The notes: generated by a model from the sequence alone, not told the origin. Shown: positions 51,896 to 62,496, counted from the first letter of the stretch. The stretch is DNA of 64,000 nucleotides from Streptomyces toxytricini (GCF_014649915.1 NZ_BMTY01000003.1:77778-141777); one strand, 5' to 3'. A program made the numbers and translations.

Positions 51896-54499
51896 GTGAA
51901 GCTGAATCGTGTACGGGGGACGGCTCTGGCCGCCGTGCTCGGCGCGGCCGCGGTCCTGGGCGTCCAGGCCACCGCGGGCGCCGAACCGGGGGCCGACGCA
52001 GGCACAGGCAGATCGACGGCCTACAGCAGCAAGACGAAGGCCCGCGGACCGGTCGCGAGCGAGGTGCACCGGCTCGCGCTGAAGGCCAAGGGCGCCGGCG
52101 AGGCCGGTCTCGCCCGGCAGGACACCGAGCCGTTCGGCCTCCTCGGCGTTTCCTGGACGGACCCGGCCGCCGAGGTCAAGGGCACCATCGAGGCCCGCGC
52201 CCGCGACGCCCGTACGGGCACGTGGTCGCGCTGGATCGAGCTGGAGCCCCTCAAGCCCGGCATGGACGGGCCGCGCCCCGGCGCGAAGGGCGCGACCGAG
52301 CCCGTGTGGGTCGGCGCCTCCGACGGCGCCGAGGTCCGCGTCAAGGGCGGTGCGATCCCCGCCGGCATGGAGCTCACCCTGGTCGACCCGGGCGGCAAGG
52401 CCGGCGCCGCCCGGCGCAGCGGCACCCTGGACGCCGACCCGGCGGCCTTCGCCGCCACCACCGCGGAGCCGGGCCCGCCGTCGACCGCCCCGAAGCCGGC
52501 CGTGGTCTCGCGGCTGGAGTGGGGCGCCGACGAGTCCCTCAACAACGAGGGCCCGATCTACCTGCCCGAGGGCAGGGTCAAGGCCGTGTTCGTCCACCAC
52601 ACCGCCGACGCCCAGCCGTACGACTGCTCGCAGTCGGCCGCGATCGTCCAGGGCATCCACGTCTACCACGTGAAGACGAACGGCTGGCGCGACCTCGGCT
52701 ACAACTTCCTCGTCGACAAGTGCGGCACGATCTTCGAGGGCCGGCAGGGCGGCGTCGACCAGCCCGTCCTCGGCGCGCACACCTACGGCTGGAACTCCGA
52801 GTCGGCGGGCATCGCCGTCCTCGGCGACTACACCTCCAACGGCATCACCCCGGCCGCCCAGTCGGCGATCGCCCGGATCGCCGCGTACAAGCACGGCCAG
52901 TACGACGGCGACATGAACGGCACCACCACGCTGACCGCGGGTGCCACGCAGGTCAACTTCTCCGGCAAGTCCTTCACCGCCGGCCAGGCCTACCCGTTCA
53001 AGTCGGTCTCCGGGCACCGGGACGGCTTCAACACGCAGTGCCCGGGCGACCGGCTGTACGCGCAGCTCGACGCGGTCCGCGCCGCCGGCCCCGCCGCGCA
53101 GCTGAAGGCGACCACCCTGAACGGCAAGCCCGTCCAGCCGGGCACCGTCCACCAGACCACCGGGGCGCTCGCCCTGGAGTGGAGCACCAGCACGCCGAGC
53201 GACCGGCTGGCGAAGTTCGAGCTGCTGGTCGACGGCTCCCCGGTCGCGACGGTGCCGGGCAGCGCGCGCTCCGCCGGCGCGATGCTGCCCGACGGCAGCC
53301 ACCAGGTCGAGGTCCGGGCCACCGCGGTGAACGGCGCCGTGTCCACCTCGCTGCCGGTGAGCGTCCTCGCCGAGGCCGCCCCCGCCACGTTCGTGCCGGT
53401 CGCCCCGAAGCGGCTGATGGACACCCGCGAGGGCCTCGGCGTGCCGAAGGCCCAGGTGGGACCGGGCGGCACGGTCACCCTGCCCGTCGCGGGCGTCCAG
53501 GGCGTCCCGGCCACGGGCGTCACGTCCGTCGTGCTGAACGTGACGGCGACGAACCCGACCGAGGCGAGCTTCGTCTCCGTCTACCCGAACGGCATGACGC
53601 GCACGAGCGCCTCCAACCTGAACTTCACCGCCGGCCGGACCATCCCCAACCTGGTGGTGGTGCCGGTGGTCGACGGCAAGGTGAACTTCTACAACAACCA
53701 GGGCCGCGTCGACCTGATCGCGGACATCACGGGCTACTTCACGGCGGGCTCCACGGGCTCCTCGCACGTCAACATCGGCCCGAAGCGGCTGATGGACACC
53801 CGTGAGGGCCTCGGCGTGCCGAAGGCGCCGGTCGCCGGCGGCGCCGTGGTCACCCTCCCGGTGGCGGGCGTCCAGGGCGTCCCGGCCAGCGGCGTGACCG
53901 CGGTGGTGCTGAACGTGACCGCGACCAACCCGACGGACTCCAGCTTCGTGTCGGTCTACCCGAGCGGCACGACCCGTACGAGCGCGTCGAACCTGAACTT
54001 CACCGCCGGCCAGACGATCCCCAACCTGGTGGTCGTCCCCGTCGTGGACGGCAAGGTGAACTTCTACAACAACTCCGGCCGCGTCGACCTGATCGCCGAC
54101 ATCACCGGCTACTTCGCGGAGGGCTCCGCGGGCTCGTCCCACTTCAACATCGGCCCGAAGCGGCTGATGGACACCCGCGAAGGCCTCGGTGTCCCCAAGG
54201 CCCAGGTGGGCCCCGGCGGCACCGTCACCCTCCCGGTGGCCGGCGTCCAGGGCGTCCCGGCGACCGGCGTGACCGCGGTGGTGCTGAACGTGACCGCGAC
54301 CAACCCGACGGACTCCAGCTTCGTGTCGGTCTACCCGAGCGGCACGACCCGTACGAGCGCGTCGAACCTGAACTTCACCGCCGGCCTCACCATCCCGAAC
54401 CTCGTGGTGGTGCCGGTCGTGGACGGCAAGGTGAACTTCTACAACAACTCGGGCCGCGTCGACCTGATCGCCGACATCACGGGCTACTTCGCCCAGTGA
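51896..54499 (+). CDS. secreted PGRP-type N-acetylmuramoyl-L-alanine amidase with C-terminal repeats
   Basis: 867 residues from the GTG at 51896; an ATG at 51851 would only add a hydrophilic tail before the signal peptide. Signal peptide about 1-29 (AVLGVQATAGA cut site). The amidase_2/PGRP domain covers about 205-400, with zinc ligands H234 (VHHT), H374 (SGHRD) and C382 (TQCPGD), so it should cut the peptidoglycan amide bond. A linker domain follows (about 400-500), then three 125-residue beta-rich repeats, each starting PKRLMDTREGLG. Likely a cell-wall hydrolase with a wall- or glycan-binding tail. Confidence 0.88.
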   Translation: MKLNRVRGTALAAVLGAAAVLGVQATAGAEPGADAGTGRSTAYSSKTKARGPVASEVHRLALKAKGAGEAGLARQDTEPFGLLGVSWTDPAAEVKGTIEARARDARTGTWSRWIELEPLKPGMDGPRPGAKGATEPVWVGASDGAEVRVKGGAIPAGMELTLVDPGGKAGAARRSGTLDADPAAFAATTAEPGPPSTAPKPAVVSRLEWGADESLNNEGPIYLPEGRVKAVFVHHTADAQPYDCSQSAAIVQGIHVYHVKTNGWRDLGYNFLVDKCGTIFEGRQGGVDQPVLGAHTYGWNSESAGIAVLGDYTSNGITPAAQSAIARIAAYKHGQYDGDMNGTTTLTAGATQVNFSGKSFTAGQAYPFKSVSGHRDGFNTQCPGDRLYAQLDAVRAAGPAAQLKATTLNGKPVQPGTVHQTTGALALEWSTSTPSDRLAKFELLVDGSPVATVPGSARSAGAMLPDGSHQVEVRATAVNGAVSTSLPVSVLAEAAPATFVPVAPKRLMDTREGLGVPKAQVGPGGTVTLPVAGVQGVPATGVTSVVLNVTATNPTEASFVSVYPNGMTRTSASNLNFTAGRTIPNLVVVPVVDGKVNFYNNQGRVDLIADITGYFTAGSTGSSHVNIGPKRLMDTREGLGVPKAPVAGGAVVTLPVAGVQGVPASGVTAVVLNVTATNPTDSSFVSVYPSGTTRTSASNLNFTAGQTIPNLVVVPVVDGKVNFYNNSGRVDLIADITGYFAEGSAGSSHFNIGPKRLMDTREGLGVPKAQVGPGGTVTLPVAGVQGVPATGVTAVVLNVTATNPTDSSFVSVYPSGTTRTSASNLNFTAGLTIPNLVVVPVVDGKVNFYNNSGRVDLIADITGYFAQ
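53399..54499 (+). repeat. three 375-base tandem repeats in the amidase gene
   Basis: Units start at 53399, 53774 and 54149 with an exact 375-base period; the third lacks its linker. Units 2 and 3 are identical over 120 bases (53891-54010 equals 54266-54385), while unit 1 differs by many silent changes, indicating recent duplication or gene conversion. Confidence 0.9.
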
Positions 54500-54530
54500 T
54501 CTGAGGAAACGATCCCGCGCGGAAACGGTG

Positions 54531-54571
54531 CGGCGGGGGCCTTCCGGAGATGTTCCGGGAGGCCCCCGCCG
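54531..54571 (+). terminator. amidase gene terminator
   Basis: CGGCGGGGGCCT / AGGCCCCCGCCG (54531-54542 with 54560-54571), with an inner TCCGG/CCGGA pair. Confidence 0.7.
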
Positions 54572-54633
54572 CCGTGCGCGCCGCCGTACGCGGCCCTCCG
54601 GGCCGGCCGGGAGCGGCCGCCGCGTGGCGCTGT

Positions 54634-54661
54634 TTGACCGCTCGGGGTCGCGGGGTATTCT
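54634..54661 (+). promoter_or_regulatory. S10 operon promoter
   Basis: TTGACC (54634-54639) and TATTCT (54656-54661) with a 16-base spacer. Start near 54668 gives a leader of about 385 bases. Confidence 0.65.
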
Positions 54662-54667
54662 CTTCGG

Positions 54668-55054
54668 CCCGATTGGCCAGGTGTGCACCTCGTATGGCAG
54701 ACTACTCAAGTTGCTCGGCTGAGTGTCGATGCTGCGCGCCTCCCGCCGGGAGGACCGGAAGCGAGTCCCACGGTACTCGTCGCCTTTATCTGCCCCCCGG
54801 GGCAGCAATGGGGCGGAAGTACGGGAATCTTCCGGGAAGCGTCAGCACGGTGCCGGCCAGGCGCTCGGCGGGTGTTCCTCCCCCGAATCGCGGTCCTGGG
54901 ACCGCACCCCCTTGGACAGGGAATTTCCGTATGGGAATTTTCTCAGAGGGAGTGCGACACGCCCGACCGCGGGGGTCGGAGAGGAGCGGTGGAGGGATCC
55001 ACAGCCGGCCGAGGGCCAGAGCGTTTCCACAAGAGACAGGACTACGGAGTAGCC
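54668..55054 (+). other. long leader of the S10 operon
   Basis: No gene. Repeated GGGAAT / GGGAATTT motifs (around 54823-54945) and several dyads suggest a structured leader, possibly for ribosomal-protein feedback. I cannot match it to a known class. Confidence 0.4.
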
Positions 55055-55363
55055 ATGGCGGGACAGAAGATCCGCATCCGGCTCAAGGCCTACGACCACG
55101 AGGTCATCGACTCCTCGGCGAAGAAGATCGTCGAGACGGTGACCCGCACTGGTGCGTCGGTCGCGGGCCCGGTGCCGCTGCCCACTGAGAAGAACGTGTA
55201 CTGCGTCATCAAGTCGCCGCACAAGTACAAGGACTCGCGCGAGCACTTCGAGATGCGCACGCACAAGCGCCTGATCGACATCCTCGACCCGACGCCCAAG
55301 ACCGTTGACTCGCTGATGCGCCTGGACCTTCCGGCCGGCGTCGACATCGAGATCAAGCTCTGA
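55055..55363 (+). CDS. rpsJ: 30S ribosomal protein S10
   Basis: 102 residues, ATG preceded by ACGGAG. Conserved [14 protein letters not shown] and [23 protein letters not shown]. 30S head protein and NusG/antitermination partner. First gene of the S10 operon. Confidence 0.97.
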   Translation: MAGQKIRIRLKAYDHEVIDSSAKKIVETVTRTGASVAGPVPLPTEKNVYCVIKSPHKYKDSREHFEMRTHKRLIDILDPTPKTVDSLMRLDLPAGVDIEIKL

Positions 55364-55377
55364 GAGGCGTCGAGAAG

Positions 55378-56022
55378 ATGGCAAAGCAGATCAAGGGCGT
55401 CCTGGGCGAGAAGCTCGGCATGACCCAGGTCTGGGACGAGAACAACCGTGTCGTCCCGGTCACCGTCGTCAAGGCCGGCCCCTGCGTCGTCACCCAGGTC
55501 CGTACCAACGACACCGACGGCTACGAGTCGGTCCAGATCGCCTTCGGCGAGATCGACCCGCGCAAGGTGAACAAGCCCCTCAAGGGCCACTTCGCCAAGG
55601 CCGACGTCACCCCCCGCCGCCACCTGGTGGAGCTCCGCACCTCCGACGCCGCCGAGTACACGCTCGGCCAGGAGATCACCGCGGCCGTGTTCGAGTCCGG
55701 CGTCAAGGTTGACGTCACGGGCAACAGCAAGGGCAAGGGCTTCGCCGGTGTCATGAAGCGCCACAACTTCCGGGGCCTCGGCGCCGGTCACGGTGTGCAG
55801 CGCAAGCACCGCTCCCCCGGTTCGATCGGTGGCTGCGCCACCCCTGGGCGCGTCTTCAAGGGCGTGCGCATGGCTGGTCGTATGGGCAACGAGCGCGTCA
55901 CCACCCAGAACCTGACCATCCACGCGGTGGACGCGGAGAAGGGTCTGCTCCTCATCAAGGGCGCGGTCCCCGGTCCGAACGGCGGCCTCGTCCTGGTCCG
56001 TACCGCGGCCAAGGGGGCTTGA
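55378..56022 (+). CDS. rplC: 50S ribosomal protein L3
   Basis: 214 residues, GAGAGGCG upstream. [16 protein letters not shown] start, [21 protein letters not shown] loop reaching the peptidyl-transferase centre. 14 bases after rpsJ. Confidence 0.97.
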   Translation: MAKQIKGVLGEKLGMTQVWDENNRVVPVTVVKAGPCVVTQVRTNDTDGYESVQIAFGEIDPRKVNKPLKGHFAKADVTPRRHLVELRTSDAAEYTLGQEITAAVFESGVKVDVTGNSKGKGFAGVMKRHNFRGLGAGHGVQRKHRSPGSIGGCATPGRVFKGVRMAGRMGNERVTTQNLTIHAVDAEKGLLLIKGAVPGPNGGLVLVRTAAKGA

Positions 56023-56026
56023 GGTA

Positions 56027-56677
56027 ATGAGCACCATTGACATCCTTTCGCCGGCAGGCGACAAGGCCGGTACCGTCGAGCTCCCCGCGGAGATCTTCGA
56101 CGCGAAGACCAGCGTTCCGCTGATCCACCAGGTCGTCGTCGCGCAGCTGGCCGCGGCCCGTCAGGGCACGCACAAGACCAAGACCCGCGGTGAAGTCCGT
56201 GGTGGCGGCAAGAAGCCGTACCGCCAGAAGGGCACCGGCCGCGCCCGTCAGGGTTCGACCCGCGCTCCGCAGTTCGCCGGCGGTGGCGTCGTCCACGGCC
56301 CCGTGCCGCGTGACTACTCGCAGCGGACCCCGAAGAAGATGAAGGCCGCCGCCCTCCGCGGTGCCCTCTCGGACCGTGCGCGCCACTCCCGCATCCACGT
56401 CGTCACCGGCGTGGTCGAGGGTGCCGTCTCCACCAAGGCCGCGAAGACGCTGTTCGGCAAGATCACGGAGCGCAAGAACCTGCTCCTGGTCGTCGAGCGT
56501 GCCGACGAGGCCGCGTGGCTGTCCGCCCGCAACCTGCCCCAGGTGCACATCCTGGAGCCGGGCCAGCTGAACACGTACGACGTGATCGTCTCCGACGACG
56601 TGGTCTTCACCCAGGCCGCGCTGGAGTCCTTCGTGTCTGGCCCCAAGGCCGATGAGACCGAAGGGAGCGACGCCTGA
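56027..56677 (+). CDS. rplD: 50S ribosomal protein L4
   Basis: 216 residues. The tunnel-lining loop [23 protein letters not shown] (about 47-68) is intact. Usual autogenous regulator of the S10 operon in other bacteria. One-base overlap with rplW. Confidence 0.97.
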   Translation: MSTIDILSPAGDKAGTVELPAEIFDAKTSVPLIHQVVVAQLAAARQGTHKTKTRGEVRGGGKKPYRQKGTGRARQGSTRAPQFAGGGVVHGPVPRDYSQRTPKKMKAAALRGALSDRARHSRIHVVTGVVEGAVSTKAAKTLFGKITERKNLLLVVERADEAAWLSARNLPQVHILEPGQLNTYDVIVSDDVVFTQAALESFVSGPKADETEGSDA

Positions 56678-57000
56678 TGTCCGAGGCGACCGTTACCAGC
56701 AAGACCTTCACTGACCCGCGCGACCTGCTGATCAAGCCGGTTGTCTCGGAGAAGAGCTACGCGCTGCTGGACGAGAACAAGTACACGTTCATCGTCGCGC
56801 CCGGCGCCAACAAGACCCAGATCAAGCAGGCCGTCGAGGCGGTCTTCTCGGTCAAGGTCACCGGGGTCAACACGATCAACCGCCAGGGCAAGCGCAAGCG
56901 CACCCGCACCGGTTTCGGCAAGCGTGCCAACACCAAGCGCGCCATCGTGACCCTCGCTGAGGGCGACCGTATCGACATCTTCGGCGGCCAGGCCTCCTAA
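56677..57000 (+). CDS. rplW: 50S ribosomal protein L23
   Basis: 107 residues. [26 protein letters not shown], with the tunnel-exit loop region [12 protein letters not shown]. Docking site for trigger factor and SRP. Starts on the last base of the rplD stop. Confidence 0.97.
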   Translation: MSEATVTSKTFTDPRDLLIKPVVSEKSYALLDENKYTFIVAPGANKTQIKQAVEAVFSVKVTGVNTINRQGKRKRTRTGFGKRANTKRAIVTLAEGDRIDIFGGQAS

Positions 57001-57003
57001 CGG

Positions 57004-57035
57004 AGTCCTGAGTCGTCCGGAATCGGACGAGGACT
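57004..57035 (+). other. hairpin before rplB
   Basis: Nested stems AGTCCT/AGGACT and TCGTCCG/CGGACGA fill the 40-base rplW-rplB gap, perhaps tuning translation or mRNA processing. Confidence 0.4.
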
Positions 57036-57040
57036 GAGAA

Positions 57041-57877
57041 ATGGGTATCCGCAAGTACAAGCCGACGACCCCGGGCCGTCGTGGCTCCAGCGTCGCCGAC
57101 TTTGTCGAGATCACGCGGTCCACGCCGGAGAAGTCGCTGGTCCGCCCCCTGCACAGCAAGGGCGGCCGTAACAACACCGGTCGTGTGACCGTTCGCCACC
57201 AGGGCGGTGGCCACAAGCGCGCCTACCGCGTGATCGACTTCCGTCGTCACGACAAGGACGGCGTGCCGGCCAAGGTCGCGCACATCGAGTACGACCCCAA
57301 CCGCACCGCGCGCATCGCGCTGCTGCACTACGCCGACGGCGAGAAGCGCTACATCATCGCGCCGCGCGGCCTCCAGCAGGGCGACCGGATCGAGAACGGC
57401 CCGACGGCCGACATCAAGCCCGGCAACAACCTGGCGCTGCGCAACATCCCGGTCGGTACGACCATCCACGCCATCGAGCTGCGTCCCGGCGGCGGTGCGA
57501 AGTTCGCCCGCTCCGCGGGTGCCTCCGTGCAGCTGCTTGCGAAGGAGGGCACCATGGCCCACCTCCGCATGCCGTCCGGTGAGATCCGTCTCGTCGACGC
57601 CCGCTGCCGCGCCACGGTCGGCGAGGTCGGCAACGCCGAGCAGTCGAACATCAACTGGGGCAAGGCCGGCCGCATGCGCTGGAAGGGCGTCCGCCCGACC
57701 GTCCGCGGTGTCGCGATGAACCCGGTTGACCACCCGCACGGTGGTGGTGAGGGCAAGACCTCCGGTGGTCGCCACCCGGTCAGCCCGTGGGGTCAGAAGG
57801 AGGGTCGTACTCGTTCGCCTAAGAAGGCCTCGAACAAGTACATCGTCCGCCGCCGCAAGACGAACAAGAAGCGCTAG
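57041..57877 (+). CDS. rplB: 50S ribosomal protein L2
   Basis: 278 residues. Conserved [12 protein letters not shown] and the C-terminal [24 protein letters not shown] loop near the peptidyl-transferase centre. Required for subunit association. Confidence 0.97.
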   Translation: MGIRKYKPTTPGRRGSSVADFVEITRSTPEKSLVRPLHSKGGRNNTGRVTVRHQGGGHKRAYRVIDFRRHDKDGVPAKVAHIEYDPNRTARIALLHYADGEKRYIIAPRGLQQGDRIENGPTADIKPGNNLALRNIPVGTTIHAIELRPGGGAKFARSAGASVQLLAKEGTMAHLRMPSGEIRLVDARCRATVGEVGNAEQSNINWGKAGRMRWKGVRPTVRGVAMNPVDHPHGGGEGKTSGGRHPVSPWGQKEGRTRSPKKASNKYIVRRRKTNKKR

Positions 57878-57889
57878 GAGCGGGTTTAG

Positions 57890-58171
57890 ATGCCGCGCAG
57901 TCTCAAGAAGGGACCCTTCGTTGACGGCCACCTCCTGAAGAAGGTGGACGCCCAGAACGAAGCCGGTACCAAGAACGTCATCAAGACCTGGTCCCGTCGC
58001 TCGATGATCATCCCCAGCATGCTGGGTCACACGATCGCGGTGCACAACGGCAAGACGCACGTCCCGGTGTTCGTCACCGAGTCCATGGTCGGCCACAAGC
58101 TCGGCGAGTTCTCGCCGACTCGCACCTTCCGCGGCCACGTCAAGGAAGACCGGAAGTCGAAGCGCCGCTAG
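57890..58171 (+). CDS. rpsS: 30S ribosomal protein S19
   Basis: 93 residues. [18 protein letters not shown] and [23 protein letters not shown], 30S head protein forming an intersubunit bridge. TAGGAGCGGG upstream. Confidence 0.97.
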   Translation: MPRSLKKGPFVDGHLLKKVDAQNEAGTKNVIKTWSRRSMIIPSMLGHTIAVHNGKTHVPVFVTESMVGHKLGEFSPTRTFRGHVKEDRKSKRR

Positions 58172-58214
58172 AAGCGGGGTGGGAACGACTATGACTTACA
58201 CCGAAGGGACAACC

Positions 58215-58562
58215 ATGGAAGCCAGGGCCCAGGCGCGGTACATCCGCGTCACGCCCATGAAGGCCCGCCGCGTGGTGGACCTCATCCGTGGCATGGATGC
58301 CACGGAGGCTCAGGCGGTCCTGCGTTTCGCCCCGCAGGCCGCGAGCGTGCCGGTCGGCAAGGTGCTGGACAGCGCCATTGCCAACGCCGCGCACAACTAC
58401 AACCACACGGACGCCTCCTCGCTGTTCATCAGCGAGGCGTTCGTTGACGAAGGCCCGACCCTGAAGCGGTTCCGTCCGCGCGCCCAGGGCCGTGCCTACC
58501 GGATCCGCAAGCGGACCAGCCACATCACCGTGGTCGTCAGCAGCAAGGAAGGAACCCGGTAA
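58215..58562 (+). CDS. rplV: 50S ribosomal protein L22
   Basis: 115 residues from the ATG at 58215 (GAAGGGA upstream). An in-frame ATG at 58191, after GGGGTGGG, would give 123 residues, so the start is not certain. Beta-hairpin reaching the exit tunnel ([20 protein letters not shown]), where macrolide-resistance changes occur in other species; no deletion seen. Confidence 0.95.
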   Translation: MEARAQARYIRVTPMKARRVVDLIRGMDATEAQAVLRFAPQAASVPVGKVLDSAIANAAHNYNHTDASSLFISEAFVDEGPTLKRFRPRAQGRAYRIRKRTSHITVVVSSKEGTR

Positions 58563-59401
58563 TGGGCCAGAAGGTAAACCCGCACGGGTTCCGGCTCGGC
58601 ATCACCACCGACTTCAAGTCGCGCTGGTACGCCGACAAGCTGTACAAGGACTACGTCAAGGAAGACGTCGCCATCCGTCGGATGATGACGTCCGGCATGG
58701 AGCGCGCCGGCATCTCCAAGGTCGAGATCGAGCGCACCCGTGACCGCGTGCGTGTGGACATCCACACCGCTCGTCCGGGCATCGTCATCGGCCGCCGCGG
58801 CGCCGAGGCCGACCGCATCCGCGGCGACCTCGAGAAGCTCACCGGCAAGCAGGTCCAGCTGAACATCCTCGAGGTCAAGAACCCCGAGCTCGACGCCCAG
58901 CTGGTTGCCCAGGCCGTTGCCGAGCAGCTGTCCTCCCGCGTCTCCTTCCGCCGTGCCATGCGCAAGAGCATGCAGGGCACCATGAAGGCCGGCGCCAAGG
59001 GCATCAAGATCCAGTGTGGCGGCCGTCTCGGCGGTGCCGAGATGTCCCGGTCCGAGTTCTACCGCGAGGGTCGTGTGCCGCTGCACACGCTGCGCGCGAA
59101 CGTGGACTACGGCTTCTTCGAGGCCAAGACCACCTTCGGCCGTATCGGCGTGAAGGTGTGGATCTACAAGGGCGACGTCAAGAACATCGCCGAGGTTCGC
59201 GCCGAGAACGCTGCGGCCCGCGCGGGTAACCGCCCGGCCCGCGGTGCCGGCGCTGGCGACCGTCCCGCCGGCCGTGGTGGCCGCGGTGGCGAGCGCGGCG
59301 GCCGTGGTGGCCGCAAGCCGCAGCAGGCTGCCGCTGCCGAGGCCCCCAAGGCCGAGGCCGCTGCCGCCGCTCCGGCCGAGAGCACCGGAACGGAGGCCTG
59401 A
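58562..59401 (+). CDS. rpsC: 30S ribosomal protein S3
   Basis: 279 residues. KH domain with [22 protein letters not shown]; helicase-associated mRNA-entry segment. C-terminal ~65 residues are an Ala/Gly/Arg/Pro-rich tail ([14 protein letters not shown]) typical of actinomycete S3. Overlaps rplV by one base. Confidence 0.97.
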   Translation: MGQKVNPHGFRLGITTDFKSRWYADKLYKDYVKEDVAIRRMMTSGMERAGISKVEIERTRDRVRVDIHTARPGIVIGRRGAEADRIRGDLEKLTGKQVQLNILEVKNPELDAQLVAQAVAEQLSSRVSFRRAMRKSMQGTMKAGAKGIKIQCGGRLGGAEMSRSEFYREGRVPLHTLRANVDYGFFEAKTTFGRIGVKVWIYKGDVKNIAEVRAENAAARAGNRPARGAGAGDRPAGRGGRGGERGGRGGRKPQQAAAAEAPKAEAAAAAPAESTGTEA

Positions 59402-59406
59402 CCGAC

Positions 59407-59826
59407 ATGCTGATCCCTCGTAGGGTCAAGCACCGCAAGCAGCACCACCCCAAGCGCGGAGGCGTCTCGAAGGGTGGCACTGAGGTCGCATTCGGCGAGT
59501 ACGGCATCCAGGCGCTGACCCCGGCGTACGTGACCAACCGCCAGATCGAGGCCGCGCGTATCGCGATGACCCGCCACATCAAGCGTGGCGGCAAGGTCTG
59601 GATCAACATCTACCCGGACCGTCCGCTCACGAAGAAGCCCGCCGAGACCCGCATGGGTTCCGGTAAGGGTTCCCCGGAGTGGTGGATCGCGAACGTGCAC
59701 CCGGGCCGGGTCATGTTCGAGCTGTCCTACCCGAACGAGAAGATTGCGCGTGAGGCTCTGACTCGTGCGGCCCACAAGCTGCCGATGAAGTGCCGGATCG
59801 TCAAGCGCGAGGCAGGTGAGTCGTGA
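59407..59826 (+). CDS. rplP: 50S ribosomal protein L16
   Basis: 139 residues. [45 protein letters not shown]. Binds near the A site and helps EF-G/tRNA positioning. Confidence 0.97.
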   Translation: MLIPRRVKHRKQHHPKRGGVSKGGTEVAFGEYGIQALTPAYVTNRQIEAARIAMTRHIKRGGKVWINIYPDRPLTKKPAETRMGSGKGSPEWWIANVHPGRVMFELSYPNEKIAREALTRAAHKLPMKCRIVKREAGES

Positions 59827-60050
59827 TGGCGGCCGGTACCAAGGCGTCGGAACTGCGCGAGCTGGGCAACGAGGAGCTCGTCGCCAAGCTGCGTGAGGCC
59901 AAGGAAGAGCTGTTCAAGCTCCGTTTCCAGGCGGCCACTGGCCAGCTGGAGAACAACGGCCGGCTCAAGGCCGTCCGCAAGGACATCGCCCGGATCTACA
60001 CCCTGATGCACGAGCGCGAGCTCGGCATCGAGACGGTGGAGAACGCCTGA
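59826..60050 (+). CDS. rpmC: 50S ribosomal protein L29
   Basis: 74 residues from the ATG that overlaps the rplP stop by one base (a GTG one codon earlier is possible). Helical [35 protein letters not shown] at the tunnel exit. One-base overlap with rpsQ. Confidence 0.95.
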   Translation: MAAGTKASELRELGNEELVAKLREAKEELFKLRFQAATGQLENNGRLKAVRKDIARIYTLMHERELGIETVENA

Positions 60051-60331
60051 TGAGCGAGAAGAACGTGACTGAGAAGACCGAGCGCGGCTTCCGCAAGACC
60101 CGTGAGGGCCTGGTCGTCAGCGACAAGATGGACAAGACCGTCGTCGTCGCCGTTGAGGACCGCGTCAAGCACGCGCTGTACGGCAAGGTCATCCGCCGTA
60201 CGAACAAGCTCAAGGCCCACGACGAGCAGAACGCTGCCGGTGTCGGCGACCGTGTCCTCATCATGGAGACGCGTCCGCTGTCGGCGAGCAAGCGCTGGCG
60301 CATCGTCGAGATCCTCGAGAAGGCCAAGTAA
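60050..60331 (+). CDS. rpsQ: 30S ribosomal protein S17
   Basis: 93 residues, with the conserved [22 protein letters not shown] and [19 protein letters not shown]. Early 16S assembly protein. Last gene of the S10 operon block. Confidence 0.96.
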   Translation: MSEKNVTEKTERGFRKTREGLVVSDKMDKTVVVAVEDRVKHALYGKVIRRTNKLKAHDEQNAAGVGDRVLIMETRPLSASKRWRIVEILEKAK

Positions 60332-60333
60332 TC

Positions 60334-60402
60334 ACCTGAGGGGACTTCCCTCAGGTTCGTTCCGCCAGGCTCGGTGGGGGCCCGCCTCGCAGTGAGGCCC
60401 CC
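60334..60402 (+). other. two hairpins between the S10 and spc blocks
   Basis: ACCTGAGGG/CCCTCAGGT (60334-60342 with 60348-60356) and GGGGGCC/GGCCCCC (60376-60382 with 60396-60402) fill the 103-base gap before rplN. No T-run, so an attenuator or processing site is favoured over a terminator. Confidence 0.5.
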
Positions 60403-60434
60403 GCCGGGAACCGGCAGACAATCAGGAGATAGAC

Positions 60435-60803
60435 GTGATCCAGCAGGAGTCGCGACTGCGTGTCGCCGACAACACTGGTGCCAAGGAGATCCTTTGCATC
60501 CGTGTTCTCGGTGGCTCCGGTCGCCGCTACGCGGGCATCGGTGACGTCATCGTCGCCACCGTCAAGGACGCGATCCCCGGTGGCAACGTGAAGAAGGGTG
60601 ACGTCGTCAAGGCGGTCATCGTTCGCACCGTCAAGGAGCGCCGCCGCCAGGACGGCTCGTACATCCGCTTCGACGAGAACGCCGCCGTCATTCTGAAGAA
60701 CGACGGCGACCCTCGCGGCACCCGTATCTTCGGCCCCGTCGGCCGTGAGCTGCGCGAGAAGAAGTTCATGAAGATCATCTCGCTCGCGCCGGAGGTGCTG
60801 TAA
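60435..60803 (+). CDS. rplN: 50S ribosomal protein L14
   Basis: 122 residues, GTG start. [32 protein letters not shown] and the C-terminal [23 protein letters not shown]. Intersubunit bridge protein and RsfS docking site. First gene of the spc operon. Confidence 0.97.
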   Translation: MIQQESRLRVADNTGAKEILCIRVLGGSGRRYAGIGDVIVATVKDAIPGGNVKKGDVVKAVIVRTVKERRRQDGSYIRFDENAAVILKNDGDPRGTRIFGPVGRELREKKFMKIISLAPEVL

Positions 60804-60805
60804 GC

Positions 60806-61117
60806 ATGAAGATCAAGAAGGGCGACCTGGTCCAGGTCATCACCGGCAAGGACAAGGGCAAGCAGGGCAAGGTCGTCGCGGCCTTCCCCGCCGAGAACCG
60901 CGTCCTCGTCGAGGGTGTCAACCGGGTCAAGAAGCACACCAAGGCTGGGCAGAACCAGGCCGGCGGCATCGTGATCACCGAGGCCCCCGTCCACGTGTCC
61001 AACGTCCAGCTGGTCGTGGAGAAGGACGGCAAGAAGGTCGTCACCCGCGTCGGTTACCGCTTCGACGACGAGGGCAACAAGATCCGCGTTGCCAAGCGCA
61101 CGGGTGAGGACATCTGA
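60806..61117 (+). CDS. rplX: 50S ribosomal protein L24
   Basis: 103 residues. KOW motif [21 protein letters not shown] near the N-terminus. Initiates 50S assembly. Coupled to rplN (2-base gap) and rplE (1-base overlap). Confidence 0.97.
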   Translation: MKIKKGDLVQVITGKDKGKQGKVVAAFPAENRVLVEGVNRVKKHTKAGQNQAGGIVITEAPVHVSNVQLVVEKDGKKVVTRVGYRFDDEGNKIRVAKRTGEDI

Positions 61118-61668
61118 TGGCTACCACTCCGCGTCTGAAGACGAAGTACCGCGAGGAGATCGCGGGCAAGCTGCGTGACGAGTTCCAGTACGAGAACGTC
61201 ATGCAGATCCCCGGCCTCGTCAAGATCGTCGTGAACATGGGTGTCGGCGACGCCGCCCGTGACTCGAAGCTGATCGACGGCGCCATCCGCGACCTCACCA
61301 CGATCACCGGTCAGAAGCCGGCCGTCACCAAGGCCCGCAAGTCCATCGCGCAGTTCAAGCTGCGCGAGGGTCAGCCGATCGGTGCCCACGTCACCCTCCG
61401 TGGCGACCGCATGTGGGAGTTCCTGGACCGCACCCTGTCGCTCGCGCTGCCGCGCATCCGCGACTTCCGCGGCCTGTCCCCGAAGCAGTTCGACGGCCGT
61501 GGCAACTACACCTTCGGTCTCACGGAGCAGGTCATGTTCCACGAGATCGACCAGGACAAGATCGACCGCGTCCGGGGTATGGACATCACCGTGGTGACCA
61601 CGGCGACCAACGACGCTGAGGGCCGCGCGCTCCTCCGTCACCTCGGCTTCCCGTTCAAGGAGGCGTAA
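61117..61668 (+). CDS. rplE: 50S ribosomal protein L5
   Basis: 183 residues. [34 protein letters not shown]-like [27 protein letters not shown]. Binds 5S rRNA in the central protuberance. Confidence 0.97.
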   Translation: MATTPRLKTKYREEIAGKLRDEFQYENVMQIPGLVKIVVNMGVGDAARDSKLIDGAIRDLTTITGQKPAVTKARKSIAQFKLREGQPIGAHVTLRGDRMWEFLDRTLSLALPRIRDFRGLSPKQFDGRGNYTFGLTEQVMFHEIDQDKIDRVRGMDITVVTTATNDAEGRALLRHLGFPFKEA

Positions 61669-61673
61669 GCGAG

Positions 61674-61859
61674 ATGGCGAAGAAGGCTCTCATCGCGAAG
61701 GCTGCCCGCAAGCCCAAGTTCGGTGTGCGTGCGTACACGCGCTGCCAGCGCTGCGGCCGTCCCCACTCCGTGTACCGCAAGTTCGGCCTGTGCCGCGTGT
61801 GCCTCCGTGAGATGGCTCACCGTGGCGAGCTGCCGGGCGTGACCAAGAGCTCCTGGTAA
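61674..61859 (+). CDS. rpsN: 30S ribosomal protein S14, zinc-binding type
   Basis: 61 residues, short type Z form (rpsZ) with CQRC and CRVC zinc ligands, then [18 protein letters not shown]. Actinomycetes often hold a second, Cys-free S14 elsewhere. GAGATGG start overlaps the upstream region closely. Confidence 0.96.
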   Translation: MAKKALIAKAARKPKFGVRAYTRCQRCGRPHSVYRKFGLCRVCLREMAHRGELPGVTKSSW

Positions 61860-62077
61860 TCCCTTCACCCCTTGGGTGTTGAGGGTTCCGGAAGCTCTCG
61901 GTAAGCATCTGGGCCGGCGGAGTGCCCAGCCCCATGGCGTAGGCTAGTGGGGTTGGGCGTCCGCCGCCCGTCGACTTACTACGCCGTAGGTCCCCGCGCC
62001 GCACCCGTCCCGCCCCTGTGTGGGGAGAGGGATGGCGCATACAGGAAACCCCGGCGAGAGAGGCCGAAGGCCGATTC
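61860..62077. other. 218-base gap before rpsH with a possible internal promoter
   Basis: Longest gap inside the spc block. TAGGCT (61940-61945) could be a -10 element; a matching -35 is not clear. CGACTTACTACGCCGTAGG (around 61973-61992) contains a CTACG dyad. No RNA gene recognised. Confidence 0.35.
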
Positions 62078-62476
62078 ATGACCATGACTGACCCGATCGC
62101 AGACATGCTCACTCGTCTGCGTAACGCTAACTCGGCGTACCACGACTCCGTCGTGATGCCGCACAGCAAGATCAAGTCGCACATCGCGGAAATCCTCAAG
62201 CAGGAGGGTTTCATCACCGGCTGGAAGGTCGAGGACGCCGAGGTCGGCAAGAACCTCGTCCTCGAGCTGAAGTTCGGTCCGAACCGCGAGCGCTCGATCG
62301 CCGGCATCAAGCGAATCTCGAAGCCGGGTCTGCGTGTCTACGCGAAGTCCACCAACCTGCCGAAGGTCCTCGGCGGCCTGGGCGTGGCGATCATCTCCAC
62401 GTCCCACGGTCTCCTGACCGGCCAGCAGGCGCAGAAGAAGGGCGTGGGTGGGGAAGTCCTCGCCTACGTCTGGTAG
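62078..62476 (+). CDS. rpsH: 30S ribosomal protein S8
   Basis: 132 residues from the ATG at 62078 ([18 protein letters not shown]); an ATG two codons later is also possible. Conserved [13 protein letters not shown] and [31 protein letters not shown] end. Central 16S-domain protein and usual regulator of the spc operon. Confidence 0.97.
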   Translation: MTMTDPIADMLTRLRNANSAYHDSVVMPHSKIKSHIAEILKQEGFITGWKVEDAEVGKNLVLELKFGPNRERSIAGIKRISKPGLRVYAKSTNLPKVLGGLGVAIISTSHGLLTGQQAQKKGVGGEVLAYVW

Positions 62477-62496
62477 TCGGGAACGGAGGAAAAGCT

